DNA from: an uncultured Aeriscardovia sp.
GTDB taxonomy: Bacteria > Actinomycetota > Actinomycetes > Actinomycetales > Bifidobacteriaceae
Assembly: GCA_903789535.1 (NCBI GenBank)
Contig: CAIFES010000003.1
Span: 1 to 64,000, forward strand
Length of the DNA stretch: 64,000 nucleotides
Direction: 5' to 3'
Shown piece by piece: positions 41,001 to 49,182 of the stretch. Numbering within the stretch: the stretch's first letter is position 1; each line of letters opens with the position of its first letter. A program made the translations under genes and the position numbers. The notes under the pieces are model-generated. The model worked only from the letters and a program-made list of their open reading frames with translations, did not search any database and was not told where the DNA came from.

Positions 41001-41361
41001 CGGCGATTCGGGCGCCTCCGCCGGCGACGCGGACAACGTGGGCGGCGGCTCGGCACAGAAGAAGTCGTCGGATGCGGCAGCGGATGGCTCGTCCGGCTCG
41101 AACGGCTCGTCCGGCTCGGACAGCACGGACGCCGACGGTTCCGGCACGGGTGGTTCCGGCACGTCCGGCAACGGCTCTGCGGCAACATCCGTCCCGAAGG
41201 CGCTCTCCGAGGCGCTGGCCGAGGCCGATCAGGCGTACAAGGACGGCCAGGACGCGCTCAAGAAGGGCGATTTCTCCGCCTACGGCAAGGCACAGGACCG
41301 TCTCAAGGACGCACTTTCGCGGGCAGTGGAGCAGTCTGGCCAGGCCGGGTCGTCGAAGTAG
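38011..41361 (+). CDS. UPF0182 (COG1615) large membrane protein
   Basis: An 1116-residue protein of the UPF0182 family, common in actinobacteria and of unknown function. After about 90 polar residues come roughly seven membrane segments between residues 90 and 415, each with family-like text ([19 protein letters not shown]). A large extracytoplasmic domain follows ([48 protein letters not shown]). Near residues 1005-1060 lies a Ser/Gly/Asp linker, then a helical charged C-terminus ([20 protein letters not shown]). The ATG at 38011 was taken as start. An intrinsic terminator follows at 41393. Confidence 0.92.
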   Translation: [1116 protein letters not shown]

Positions 41362-41392
41362 ACTGTCAACGGTTGAAAAGAAATGACGAAGG

Positions 41393-41418
41393 GCGCGGGG
41401 TTCTAGCTCCGCGCTTTT
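41393..41418 (+). terminator. intrinsic terminator after the UPF0182 gene
   Basis: GCGCGG (41393-41398) pairs with CCGCGC (41409-41414) and is followed by TTTT. It reads on the + strand and separates the UPF0182 gene from pth. Confidence 0.8.
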
Positions 41419-41555
41419 CGTGCGTCGGCAGTAAGCGATTCGTGCGGCGGAAGTCGTGCGGGACGGCACGGACCCTGCACGGGCGAGACCGTCGTGAGGG
41501 TCATCCGTTGTGATCGTCACGCCGCAGCAGGGCAGAAGAGGACAGGACGAAAGAT

Positions 41556-42155
41556 ATGGCATCGGATTTCTGGCTCATCGCCGGTCTGGGCAACCCGGGC
41601 AAGAAGTATGAGGGCACCCGCCACAACATGGGCTTCATGGTCCTCGACCAGCTGTGCGAGCGCTGGAACGTGGGACTGCACGACCACAAGGGCCTTGCCC
41701 TGGCGGGCCGGGGCATGATGAGCCTCGACGGGGGTACCGCCAAGATATTCCTCGCAAAACCGCTCACGTACATGAATGATTCGGGCGACGCCGTCAGCTC
41801 GCTCGCCGCGTACTACAACATCGGCACCGACCACATCATCGTCATCCACGACGATATGGATCTCGATTTCGGCCGCATCAAGGTGAAGAACGGCGGTTCC
41901 GCGGGCGGGCACAACGGCATCCGCTCCATCGACCGCTCGCTGGGGACGAACGCTTACTCGCGTGTGCGTATGGGTACCGGCCACCCGCAGCGCGGCAAGG
42001 ACGCGCATGAGAAGACGATCGGCTGGGTGCTCGGCTCGCTGCCGCCCGCGCAGAGAAAACAGCTGCCCGACTTTCTGTCCGACGGTGCCGACGCGGTGGA
42101 GACCATCATCTTCCATGGCCTTGCCGCGGCGCAGGAGCACTACAACGCGCGGTGA
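41556..42155 (+). CDS. pth: peptidyl-tRNA hydrolase
   Basis: A 199-residue enzyme that releases peptides from peptidyl-tRNA to recycle tRNA. Conserved elements: LIAGLGNPGKKYEGTRHNMGF (catalytic histidine near residue 24), KPLTYMNDSG, VIHDDMDLDFGRIKVKNGGSAGGHNGIRSI (catalytic aspartate near 95), and RVRMGTGHP. The length is standard. The ATG at 41556 follows AGGACGAAAG. It precedes mfd by 134 bp, a pairing frequent in actinobacteria. Confidence 0.96.
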   Translation: MASDFWLIAGLGNPGKKYEGTRHNMGFMVLDQLCERWNVGLHDHKGLALAGRGMMSLDGGTAKIFLAKPLTYMNDSGDAVSSLAAYYNIGTDHIIVIHDDMDLDFGRIKVKNGGSAGGHNGIRSIDRSLGTNAYSRVRMGTGHPQRGKDAHEKTIGWVLGSLPPAQRKQLPDFLSDGADAVETIIFHGLAAAQEHYNAR

Positions 42156-42289
42156 TCCGCGCACACCGGCCCCTGAGGCGACGACCGCACAACCGGCGAC
42201 CCGGTGCGCGCCTGGAGGAGATCGGCAGAGCACCGCCTTGATCGGACACGGCGGAAAAGGAAAAGACGACGGACACGACAGACAACGGC

Positions 42290-45200
42290 ATGGCGGATAC
42301 AGGCACGACACAGACGCAGAAGATGAGCGAACAGCACACACCGACCACACACACTGATGACTCGACCGCCTGGATCGGGGCGCTCGCACCGTATCTCGAC
42401 GCGGTCAGCACGGATCCGGGCGTGCGCGCGCTGCTCGGCTCGCTCGACGAGCCGACCGCGCTCGATACCGCCGCCATCGAGGCGGCAGAGGACGGGACGG
42501 ACGACGCGGACGGCGCCGGTGACGCCCCCGCCGCGGGGCAGCTCGACCTGCACCGGCGCACCATCGCCGCCGCCGAGGGCATCCGCCCGCCGCTGGCCGC
42601 CGCGCTCGCACGTCACCGCCATGTGGTGCTCGTCGTGCCCAGTCAGCGCGACGGCGAGGAGATCGTCGACGACATCCGCTCCTGGTGGCCCGACGACCCG
42701 GGCCAGATCGCCCTCATGCCCAGCTGGGAGACACTGCCGCACGAGCGCCTCTCCCCGCGGGCCGACACTGTGGCCCAGCGCATGGCCATTTTCCGCCGTC
42801 TCGCGCATCCGCAGGGCGATTCCGGCCAGTTCGGGCCGATCCGCGTGCTCGTGCTGCCGGTGCGCTCGCTCCTCCAGCCGGTCAGCCACGGTCTGGGCGA
42901 GATCGAGCCGCTCGTGCTGCGTCAGGGCGACGAGACAAGCATGGACGAGGTGCAGCGCCGCCTGCTCGTCAACTCGTACCAAAAGGTCGATCTGGTGATG
43001 GACCGCGGCCAGTTCGCCGTGCGCGGCGGCCTGCTTGACGTGTTCCCTCCCACCGCGCCGCACCCTGTGCGCGTGGAGTTCTTCGGCGACGAGATCGACA
43101 CGATCCGCGCCTTCCATGCCGCCGACCAGCGCACGTTCGGCGACGACATCGACCAGATCTGGGCCACGCCGTGCCGGGAGATCCTGCTTACCCAGGCGGT
43201 CAAAGACAAGGCAAAGAGCCTGATCGGCCGCATCGAGAATGCCGATGAGATGCTCACCCAGATCAGCCAGGGCATCCCGGTGGAGGGCATGGAGTCGCTG
43301 CTGCCCGTGCTTGTCGATCAGCTCGACCAGCCCGCCGACCTGTTCGACACAGACAGCCTCGTGCTGCTGTGGGACGCCGACCGGCTTTCCCGTGCGGCCG
43401 CCGATCTGACAAAGACCGCCCAGGAGTTCCTCGCGGCGAGCTGGCATGTGGCTGCCGACGCCGCCGGCTCGGATGTGCCGCTCGACTTTGGAAAATCCAG
43501 TTTCCTCGAGCTTGATGACGTCCTGACCCACCTGACTGATACGGGTCACCAGGTGTGGTCGCTCACCTCCTTCTCCGTGAGCGGGGCCAACGGGCGCGAC
43601 CTGCGCCTCGATGCCGCGGCGATCCCCGATATGCGCGGCCAGGAGAAGCGTGCCGTGAGCGAGGTGCGCGACCTGCTGCACCGGCATATGCGGGTGATCG
43701 TCACCGCCGCGGGCAGGGGCGCGCTCGCCCGACTGCGCCGGGCGATGAATGAGGCCGGCGTCACGGGCCTCGACTGGGTGCGCTCCAAGGCCGTCCACGG
43801 TTTCAGTGACCCTGCCGCCGGACTCGCGCTCATTACTGAGTCCGACGTGATCGGCCACGCCTCCGCCACCGGCATCGGCCATCACGCCGCGCACCGGCAC
43901 CGTCACGCCATCGATCTGCTCGACCTCAAGCCCGGCGACTATATCGTTCACGAGCAGCACGGCATCGGCCGGTTCGTCAGGCTCGAGCAGCGCCAGGTGG
44001 GCTCGGGCGCCCGGCGGGCGACGAAGGAATACCTCGTCCTCGAATACGCCCCCAGCCATCGCGGCGCCCCGGCCGATCATCTGTTCGTCCCCACCGACCA
44101 GATGGACCAGGTCAGCAAATACATCGGCTCCGATGAGCCGAAGCTCAACAAGCTCGGCGGCTCCGACTGGGCGGCCACCAAGAGCAAGGCGAAGAAGCAC
44201 GTCAAGGAGATCGCCACCGACCTCGTGCGTCTCTACTCGGCGCGCAGCCGCGCCAAAGGCTTCGCCTTCAGCCCCGACACGCCCTGGCAGCGGGAGATGG
44301 AGGACAACTTCCCCTATCAGGAGACGCCCGACCAGCTGCGCGCCATCGACGACGTGAAGGCCGATATGGAAAAGCCGGTGCCGATGGACCGGCTCATCTC
44401 CGGCGACGTGGGCTTCGGCAAGACGGAGATCGCCGTGCGCGCCGCGTTCAAGGCGGTCCAGGACGGCAAGCAGGTGGCCGTGCTCGCGCCGACCACCCTG
44501 CTCGTGCAGCAGCATGAGGAGACGTTCAACGAACGGTACGAGGGCTTCCCGGTCACCGTGCGGGCTCTGTCGCGCTTCCAGAGCAAGAAGGAGGTGGCCG
44601 ACACCCTCAAAGGCCTGGAGGACGGCACTGTCGACGTGGTGATCGGCACCCACATGCTGCTCAACCCCAAGATCAAGTTCCATGACCTGGGCTTGGTCAT
44701 CATCGACGAGGAGCAGCGTTTCGGCGTGGAGCACAAGGAGACGCTCAAGGCGCTGCGCAACAGCGTGGATGTGCTCTCGATGTCCGCCACGCCGATCCCC
44801 AGGACCCTCGAGATGGCGGTGACCGGCATCCGCCAGATGTCGCAGCTGACCACGCCGCCGGAGGACCGTCTGCCGATCCTGACCTATGTGGGCGCCTACG
44901 AGGACGCGCAGGTGACCGCCGCCATCCGCCGTGAGCTGCTGCGCGGAGGCCAGGTGTTCTACGTGCACAACCGCGTCAACGACATCTCCAAGGTGGTCGA
45001 CCATCTCCACGAGCTCGTGCCCGAGGCGCGGCTTGCCGTGGGCCACGGCAAGATGAGCGAGAAACAGCTCGACACCGTCATCCGTGATTTCTGGAGCCGC
45101 AAGGTCGATGTGCTCGTGTGCACCACGATCATCGAGACGGGCCTGGATATCTCCAACGCCAACACACTCATCGTGGACAACGCCGACAAGTACGGCCTCG

Positions 45201-46030
45201 CCCAGCTGCACCAGCTGCGCGGGCGGGTGGGGCGCTCGCGCGAGCGCGCCTATGCCTACTTCCTCTATGACCCCTCCCGCACGATGACCGAGGACGCGCA
45301 CAAGAGGCTCGCCACCATCGCGCAGAACACGGCGCTCGGCTCGGGCACGGACGTGGCCATGAAGGACCTCGAGCTGCGCGGCACCGGCAACCTGCTCGGC
45401 TCGGAGCAGTCAGGCCATATCGAGGGTGTGGGCTTCGACCTGTATGTGCGCATGGTCTCCCAGGCGGTGGAGGACTACAAGAACCCTGATCGGAAAGAGG
45501 AGGAGCCGGTCAGCATCGACCTGCCCATCCAGGCATCGATCCCCGTCGAGTACATCAGCTCCGACAAGCTGCGGCTTGAGGCGTACCGCAAGATCTCCGC
45601 CGCGGCGGACAAACAGGAGCGCCAGGAGGTGCGCGAGGAGCTTGAGGATCGCTATGGCAAGCTGCCGCGCGAGGTCGAGAACCTGTTCCTGCTCGCCCGT
45701 CTGCGCGAGCACGCGCGCAAAGCCGGCATCAGCGAGATCTCCGCCCTGGGCACCCGTCTGCGTTTTGCGAAGATCGACCCGCCCGAGTCGGTGCGTATGC
45801 GCATGTCGCGCGTCTACCATGGCTTCGTCTACCGACCGGTCACGCACCTGGTGCTGCTTGCCGCGCCGTTCCAGGACAAGGAGTACGCGGAGGACTTCTC
45901 GGCCCAGGACATCGTGGACTGGGTGTGGAAGGTGATCGACGACCTGAACTGGAAGGCCGTGCCGCCCTCTCAGCGTTCCCGTGGCCCGCAAACCCAGTCC
46001 CGTCCGGCACGGACAGGCAGGACGTACTGA
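42290..46030 (+). CDS. mfd: transcription-repair coupling factor Mfd
   Basis: A 1246-residue translocase that removes stalled RNA polymerase and recruits UvrA. The N-terminal UvrB-like module is followed by the RNA-polymerase-interacting domain (LKPGDYIVHEQHGIGRFVRLEQRQVG, near residue 545) and the RecG-like translocase with Walker A SGDVGFGKTEIAVRAAFKAV (near 705), DEEQRFG (near 805), and QLRGRVGRSRERAYAYF (near 980). The C-terminal TRCF domain is present. The ATG at 42290 is used; 42323 (preceded by GCAGAAG) is an alternative start. Residues 65-85 form an acidic insertion. Confidence 0.96.
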   Translation: MADTGTTQTQKMSEQHTPTTHTDDSTAWIGALAPYLDAVSTDPGVRALLGSLDEPTALDTAAIEAAEDGTDDADGAGDAPAAGQLDLHRRTIAAAEGIRPPLAAALARHRHVVLVVPSQRDGEEIVDDIRSWWPDDPGQIALMPSWETLPHERLSPRADTVAQRMAIFRRLAHPQGDSGQFGPIRVLVLPVRSLLQPVSHGLGEIEPLVLRQGDETSMDEVQRRLLVNSYQKVDLVMDRGQFAVRGGLLDVFPPTAPHPVRVEFFGDEIDTIRAFHAADQRTFGDDIDQIWATPCREILLTQAVKDKAKSLIGRIENADEMLTQISQGIPVEGMESLLPVLVDQLDQPADLFDTDSLVLLWDADRLSRAAADLTKTAQEFLAASWHVAADAAGSDVPLDFGKSSFLELDDVLTHLTDTGHQVWSLTSFSVSGANGRDLRLDAAAIPDMRGQEKRAVSEVRDLLHRHMRVIVTAAGRGALARLRRAMNEAGVTGLDWVRSKAVHGFSDPAAGLALITESDVIGHASATGIGHHAAHRHRHAIDLLDLKPGDYIVHEQHGIGRFVRLEQRQVGSGARRATKEYLVLEYAPSHRGAPADHLFVPTDQMDQVSKYIGSDEPKLNKLGGSDWAATKSKAKKHVKEIATDLVRLYSARSRAKGFAFSPDTPWQREMEDNFPYQETPDQLRAIDDVKADMEKPVPMDRLISGDVGFGKTEIAVRAAFKAVQDGKQVAVLAPTTLLVQQHEETFNERYEGFPVTVRALSRFQSKKEVADTLKGLEDGTVDVVIGTHMLLNPKIKFHDLGLVIIDEEQRFGVEHKETLKALRNSVDVLSMSATPIPRTLEMAVTGIRQMSQLTTPPEDRLPILTYVGAYEDAQVTAAIRRELLRGGQVFYVHNRVNDISKVVDHLHELVPEARLAVGHGKMSEKQLDTVIRDFWSRKVDVLVCTTIIETGLDISNANTLIVDNADKYGLAQLHQLRGRVGRSRERAYAYFLYDPSRTMTEDAHKRLATIAQNTALGSGTDVAMKDLELRGTGNLLGSEQSGHIEGVGFDLYVRMVSQAVEDYKNPDRKEEEPVSIDLPIQASIPVEYISSDKLRLEAYRKISAAADKQERQEVREELEDRYGKLPREVENLFLLARLREHARKAGISEISALGTRLRFAKIDPPESVRMRMSRVYHGFVYRPVTHLVLLAAPFQDKEYAEDFSAQDIVDWVWKVIDDLNWKAVPPSQRSRGPQTQSRPARTGRTY

Positions 46031-46048
46031 GCGGCTAGGCTGGCGGGT

Positions 46049-46960
46049 ATGGCAACAAACCGCTCACCGCGTCAGACGTCCTCCCGCACGCCCGACGCCA
46101 CGTCCCCGCTGCGGGCGCGCCCGTCCCGACGGGACACGCCGCTGCGCCCAGCATCGCAGGAACGCGGCGCCTACGTGCGCACGCGCAACGCCGAGCAGTT
46201 CCGTGCACTGGAGGGCCGTTCCGTGCGCCGGCGCGATGAGCGCCGCCGTCGCCGTGAGGAGCAGCGCCAGCAGGCGCGGCAGGGCAGGGAGCGGTTCCTG
46301 CTGACAGCCGTGTTCGCCGTGCTCATCTTCTTCGTCGGTCTGCTGCCGCTTCTGACCACCTTCCGCCAATATGTCGCCTCCCAGTCGCAGGTGGCCGACC
46401 TGCAGGCACAGGAGCAGAGCCTCAAGCGTGAGAAATCGAATCTCGATGAGCAGATCAATCGCTGGAATGACAACGCTTATGTGATCGCCCAGGCGCGCAC
46501 GCGGCTGGGGTTCGTCTATCCGGGCGAGACGAGCGTGCGTGTGATCGGCGCGGAGAAATACGCCGATCAGCAGGGCTCGAAGCAGACCGGCTCGTCCGCC
46601 GACTCGGTGGAGCAGAAGAGCCTGCCGTGGAACGAGATGCTGCGCCGCTCGCTGCTGCAGGCCGATGCCGGTGCATCGCAGACGCATCGTTCCGGCCGTA
46701 CGGGCGGCTCGGACGGTTCCTCGTCATCCTCGTCCTCTTCCTCGTCATCCTCGTCCTCTTCCTCGTCGAAGACGGGATCATCGTCAGGATCCTCGACGAA
46801 ACAAGACCCGTCGCAGACCTACACGCCGGCCAACGGCACGCAGAAGAACCCCTACTCGCTCACCGAGCAGGAGCGGCAGGACGCACAGAAGAAACAGAAG
46901 GAGCAGGCCGGCTCCGCCGGCACGGGCACCTCCTCGCAGGATCTGGGCGGTCTGCTCTGA
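46049..46960 (+). CDS. septum formation initiator (FtsB/DivIC family)
   Basis: A 303-residue division protein. After a basic N-terminus (about 80 residues) comes one membrane segment (FLLTAVFAVLIFFVGLLPLL) and a coiled coil (ADLQAQEQSLKREKSNLDEQINRW), then DNAYVIAQARTRLGFVYPGE, the hallmark of FtsB/DivIC. The C-terminal half is an extension with an uninterrupted run of 18 serines (about residues 222-239) encoded by imperfect TCC/TCG/TCA/TCT triplets, followed by a Gln/Lys-rich tail. It starts 18 bp after mfd. In related genomes this gene sits in the same chain with DUF501 and ppx. Confidence 0.9.
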   Translation: MATNRSPRQTSSRTPDATSPLRARPSRRDTPLRPASQERGAYVRTRNAEQFRALEGRSVRRRDERRRRREEQRQQARQGRERFLLTAVFAVLIFFVGLLPLLTTFRQYVASQSQVADLQAQEQSLKREKSNLDEQINRWNDNAYVIAQARTRLGFVYPGETSVRVIGAEKYADQQGSKQTGSSADSVEQKSLPWNEMLRRSLLQADAGASQTHRSGRTGGSDGSSSSSSSSSSSSSSSSSKTGSSSGSSTKQDPSQTYTPANGTQKNPYSLTEQERQDAQKKQKEQAGSAGTGTSSQDLGGLL

Positions 46961-47034
46961 TACGACGGTTCCGGCCCGCAACACCGGTGCCGCCGCGCAG
47001 CACAACGATTTGGGTCCGAGGAAAGGACACGGTC

Positions 47035-47772
47035 ATGCCGATCGCACACGGCACGCCGCTCGAGCGGCGCAAAAACGAGAAAGAGATCACACTGCCCGAC
47101 GTCACGCTCTCGACAGATGACGGCCGTCGCTGCGCCGATCTCATCGCCGGCTACATGGCACATCGTGCCAGCCGCGCCGACATCGAGGTGGTCACACGCC
47201 AGCTGGGGCGCTATCCGCGTGGTATCGTCTCGGTCGCCTCGCGCTGCCGGGTATGCGGCACACCGCTCGTGGTGGTCACCCGCCCGTTGCTGCGCGAGGG
47301 AGTGCGCCGGCCCACCCCGTTTCCGACCACGTTCTATCTGACCAGCCCTGAAGCCGTCAAAGCCGTCTCCCGGCTCGAGGCGACCGGTGTGATGGCCGAG
47401 CTGACGGCCCGGCTCGAGAAGGCGGCGACCGCGCCGGACACGGTGGATCCGGCCGATGCGGGGCTGCTGCGTTCTATGACACGCGCGCATCTGCTGTATT
47501 GCCGTGTGCGTGCCGATCTCGCCGATGCGCTGGGTGACGATATCACCCATATCCGCTCCGTGGGGGTGGGGGGTATGCCCACGCGCGTTAAGTGCCTGCA
47601 TTCCATGGTCGGCCAGAGCCTGGCCATGGGGCCGGGTGCCAACCCGATCGGCGAGCTCGCGCTCGAACGGATACATGAGGCGTTCAGCCCGGATGTCTGC
47701 CGTTGCGTGCTGCGGGTGGGCGATGGGCAGGCGCCGGGCCGGGCCGTGGAGACAGACGGATCACAGGACTGA
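47035..47772 (+). CDS. DUF501 protein
   Basis: A 245-residue member of DUF501, an actinobacterial family of unknown function located between divIC and ppx. The conserved part covers SRADIEVVTRQLGRYPRGIVSVASRCRVCGTPLVVVTRP with a CxxC pair, then TTFYLTSPEAVKAVSRLEATGVM and the C-terminal GGMPTRVKCLHSMVGQSLAMGPGANPIGELAL, which is highly characteristic. The ATG at 47035 follows GAGGAAAGGAC. It probably belongs to the same transcript as divIC and ppx. Confidence 0.92.
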   Translation: MPIAHGTPLERRKNEKEITLPDVTLSTDDGRRCADLIAGYMAHRASRADIEVVTRQLGRYPRGIVSVASRCRVCGTPLVVVTRPLLREGVRRPTPFPTTFYLTSPEAVKAVSRLEATGVMAELTARLEKAATAPDTVDPADAGLLRSMTRAHLLYCRVRADLADALGDDITHIRSVGVGGMPTRVKCLHSMVGQSLAMGPGANPIGELALERIHEAFSPDVCRCVLRVGDGQAPGRAVETDGSQD

Positions 47773-47867
47773 TCACAGGACGGACTGATGACAGAACAGA
47801 CTGATCACACGGTCACAGGACTGGTCACAGGACAAACTGGCCATCAACACAAGGGAGGTCGATCGGC

Positions 47868-48938
47868 ATGAGTGCGATGACGGGATCACCGACCGGCACG
47901 CGGTCACAGACTGCGGGCACATCGGAGCGGACAGACGGCAGGAGTGTGCGTGTGGCGGGCATCGACTGCGGCACCAACTCCATCCGGCTGATGATCGCCG
48001 ACGTGCGTGCCGACGGTCTGCATGTGGTCGTCCCGCGTATCATGCGCGTCGTGCGTCTGGGCCAGGGCGTCGACAAGAACCATCGCTTCGCCCCCGAGGC
48101 GCTGGAGCGCACCTATGCCGCCGTGCGTGAGTTCGCCGACGTGATCGCCCGCACCGGCGGTGTGGATCTCATCCGGTTCGTGGCCACCTCCGCCACGCGC
48201 GACGCCGACAACCGACAGGAATTTTCAGACACGATCAACGCGATCCTCGGCGTGCGCCCCGAGGTGGTCCCAGGCACCACCGAGGCGCGGCTGAGCTATC
48301 TGGGGGCGACGAGCAGTCTGACCACCGCCCAGCGCCGCCAGGAGGCCCCGGTGCTCGTCGTCGATCTCGGGGGTGGTTCCACCGAGCTTGTCATCGGGGG
48401 CACGGGCGATGATTTCCTCACCACACGCGGGGTGAGCCTGCAGATCGGCTCGGTGCGCGTCTCGGAGCGCTGGCTGCATCACAGCCCGGCGACGCCGGGG
48501 GAGAGGGCCGTCGCGCAGGAGGGCATCGATGCCCTCCTCGAACAGGCATTCTCGGCCCTGCCGCTGGAAAAGACGGGCACGCTCATCGGCGTGTCCGGCA
48601 CGGTGACCACGCTCTCGCTCATTGCCGCGGGGCAGCGGCGCTACTCGCGCGAGAAAGTCGATGGTGCCCGTGTCGGTTTCGCCGCCGCGCAGCACGCCTG
48701 CGACATCGTCGGCTCCTTGTCGACGGCGCAGATGGCCGACTGGCCCGTCATCCATCCCGGCAGGCGCGATGTGATCGCCGGAGGCGCGCTCGTCTGGTCG
48801 CGTCTGCTCAGTCTGCTTTCCGAGCGGACCGCCGGGGCGCAAAACAGGCCGCTGGATATCTACACGGCCAGCGAGCGGGGTCTGCTCGACGGGCTGACGC
48901 TGGACGCGGGCCGCAGGATGCTGGGCCTGTCGGCATGA
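47868..48938 (+). CDS. Ppx/GppA-family phosphatase
   Basis: A 356-residue exopolyphosphatase/pppGpp phosphatase-like protein of the actin-ASKHA fold. The two phosphate loops are clear: VAGIDCGTNSIRLMIADV (near residue 30) and VLVVDLGGGSTELVIGGTG (near 162). Also present are RFVATSATRDADN and VSGTVTTLSLI. It is the short, single-domain form usual in actinobacteria; Ppx1 and Ppx2 types cannot be told apart here. AAGGGAGG precedes the ATG. A long hairpin and then tRNA-Leu follow. Confidence 0.93.
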   Translation: MSAMTGSPTGTRSQTAGTSERTDGRSVRVAGIDCGTNSIRLMIADVRADGLHVVVPRIMRVVRLGQGVDKNHRFAPEALERTYAAVREFADVIARTGGVDLIRFVATSATRDADNRQEFSDTINAILGVRPEVVPGTTEARLSYLGATSSLTTAQRRQEAPVLVVDLGGGSTELVIGGTGDDFLTTRGVSLQIGSVRVSERWLHHSPATPGERAVAQEGIDALLEQAFSALPLEKTGTLIGVSGTVTTLSLIAAGQRRYSREKVDGARVGFAAAQHACDIVGSLSTAQMADWPVIHPGRRDVIAGGALVWSRLLSLLSERTAGAQNRPLDIYTASERGLLDGLTLDAGRRMLGLSA

Positions 48939-48960
48939 TGCCGGCATAATAGAAAAAGAT

Positions 48961-48992
48961 GCCCCGCTATTCATCCGTGGATGAGGCGGGGC
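48961..48992. terminator. hairpin between ppx and tRNA-Leu
   Basis: GCCCCGC (48961-48967) pairs with GCGGGGC (48986-48992), and an inner TCATCC pairs with GGATGA around GT. The T-rich run lies on the reverse-strand side (TCTTTTTCTATT), so as an intrinsic terminator it fits the minus direction better. On the + strand it may still protect or process the ppx mRNA end. Confidence 0.6.
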
Positions 48993-48994
48993 CT

Positions 48995-49075
48995 GCCCTG
49001 GTGGTGGAATGGTAGACACAGCGGACTTAAAATCCGCCGCCGCGAGGCGTGAGGGTTCGAGCCCCTCCCGGGGCA
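48995..49075 (+). tRNA. tRNA-Leu (anticodon UAA)
   Basis: The acceptor arms GCCCTGG and CCGGGGC pair with one G-U. The anticodon stem GCGGA/TCCGC carries the loop CTTAAAA, giving anticodon TAA. A long variable arm (CCGCGAGGCG region) marks a class II tRNA, and the T arm contains GGTTCGAGCCC. The CCA end is not encoded (ACCG follows). Positions 48995-49075 include the discriminator base. Confidence 0.96.
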
Positions 49076-49079
49076 CCGA

Positions 49080-49131
49080 TTATCTCCGGTGGCGTTATCT
49101 CCGGTGGCGTTATCTCCGGTGGCGCCACCGG
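49080..49131. repeat. three 15-bp tandem repeats beside tRNA-Leu
   Basis: TTATCTCCGGTGGCG occurs three times without gap (49080-49094, 49095-49109, 49110-49124). The last copy runs into CCACCGG, completing a perfect 16-bp palindrome CCGGTGGCGCCACCGG (49116-49131). The array starts five bases after the tRNA end and is non-coding. Confidence 0.8.
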
Positions 49132-49182
49132 AAATCGGGCGTCACGTTGTCGGGCGCCCGGCCGGTCCGCCAGATGATGACG

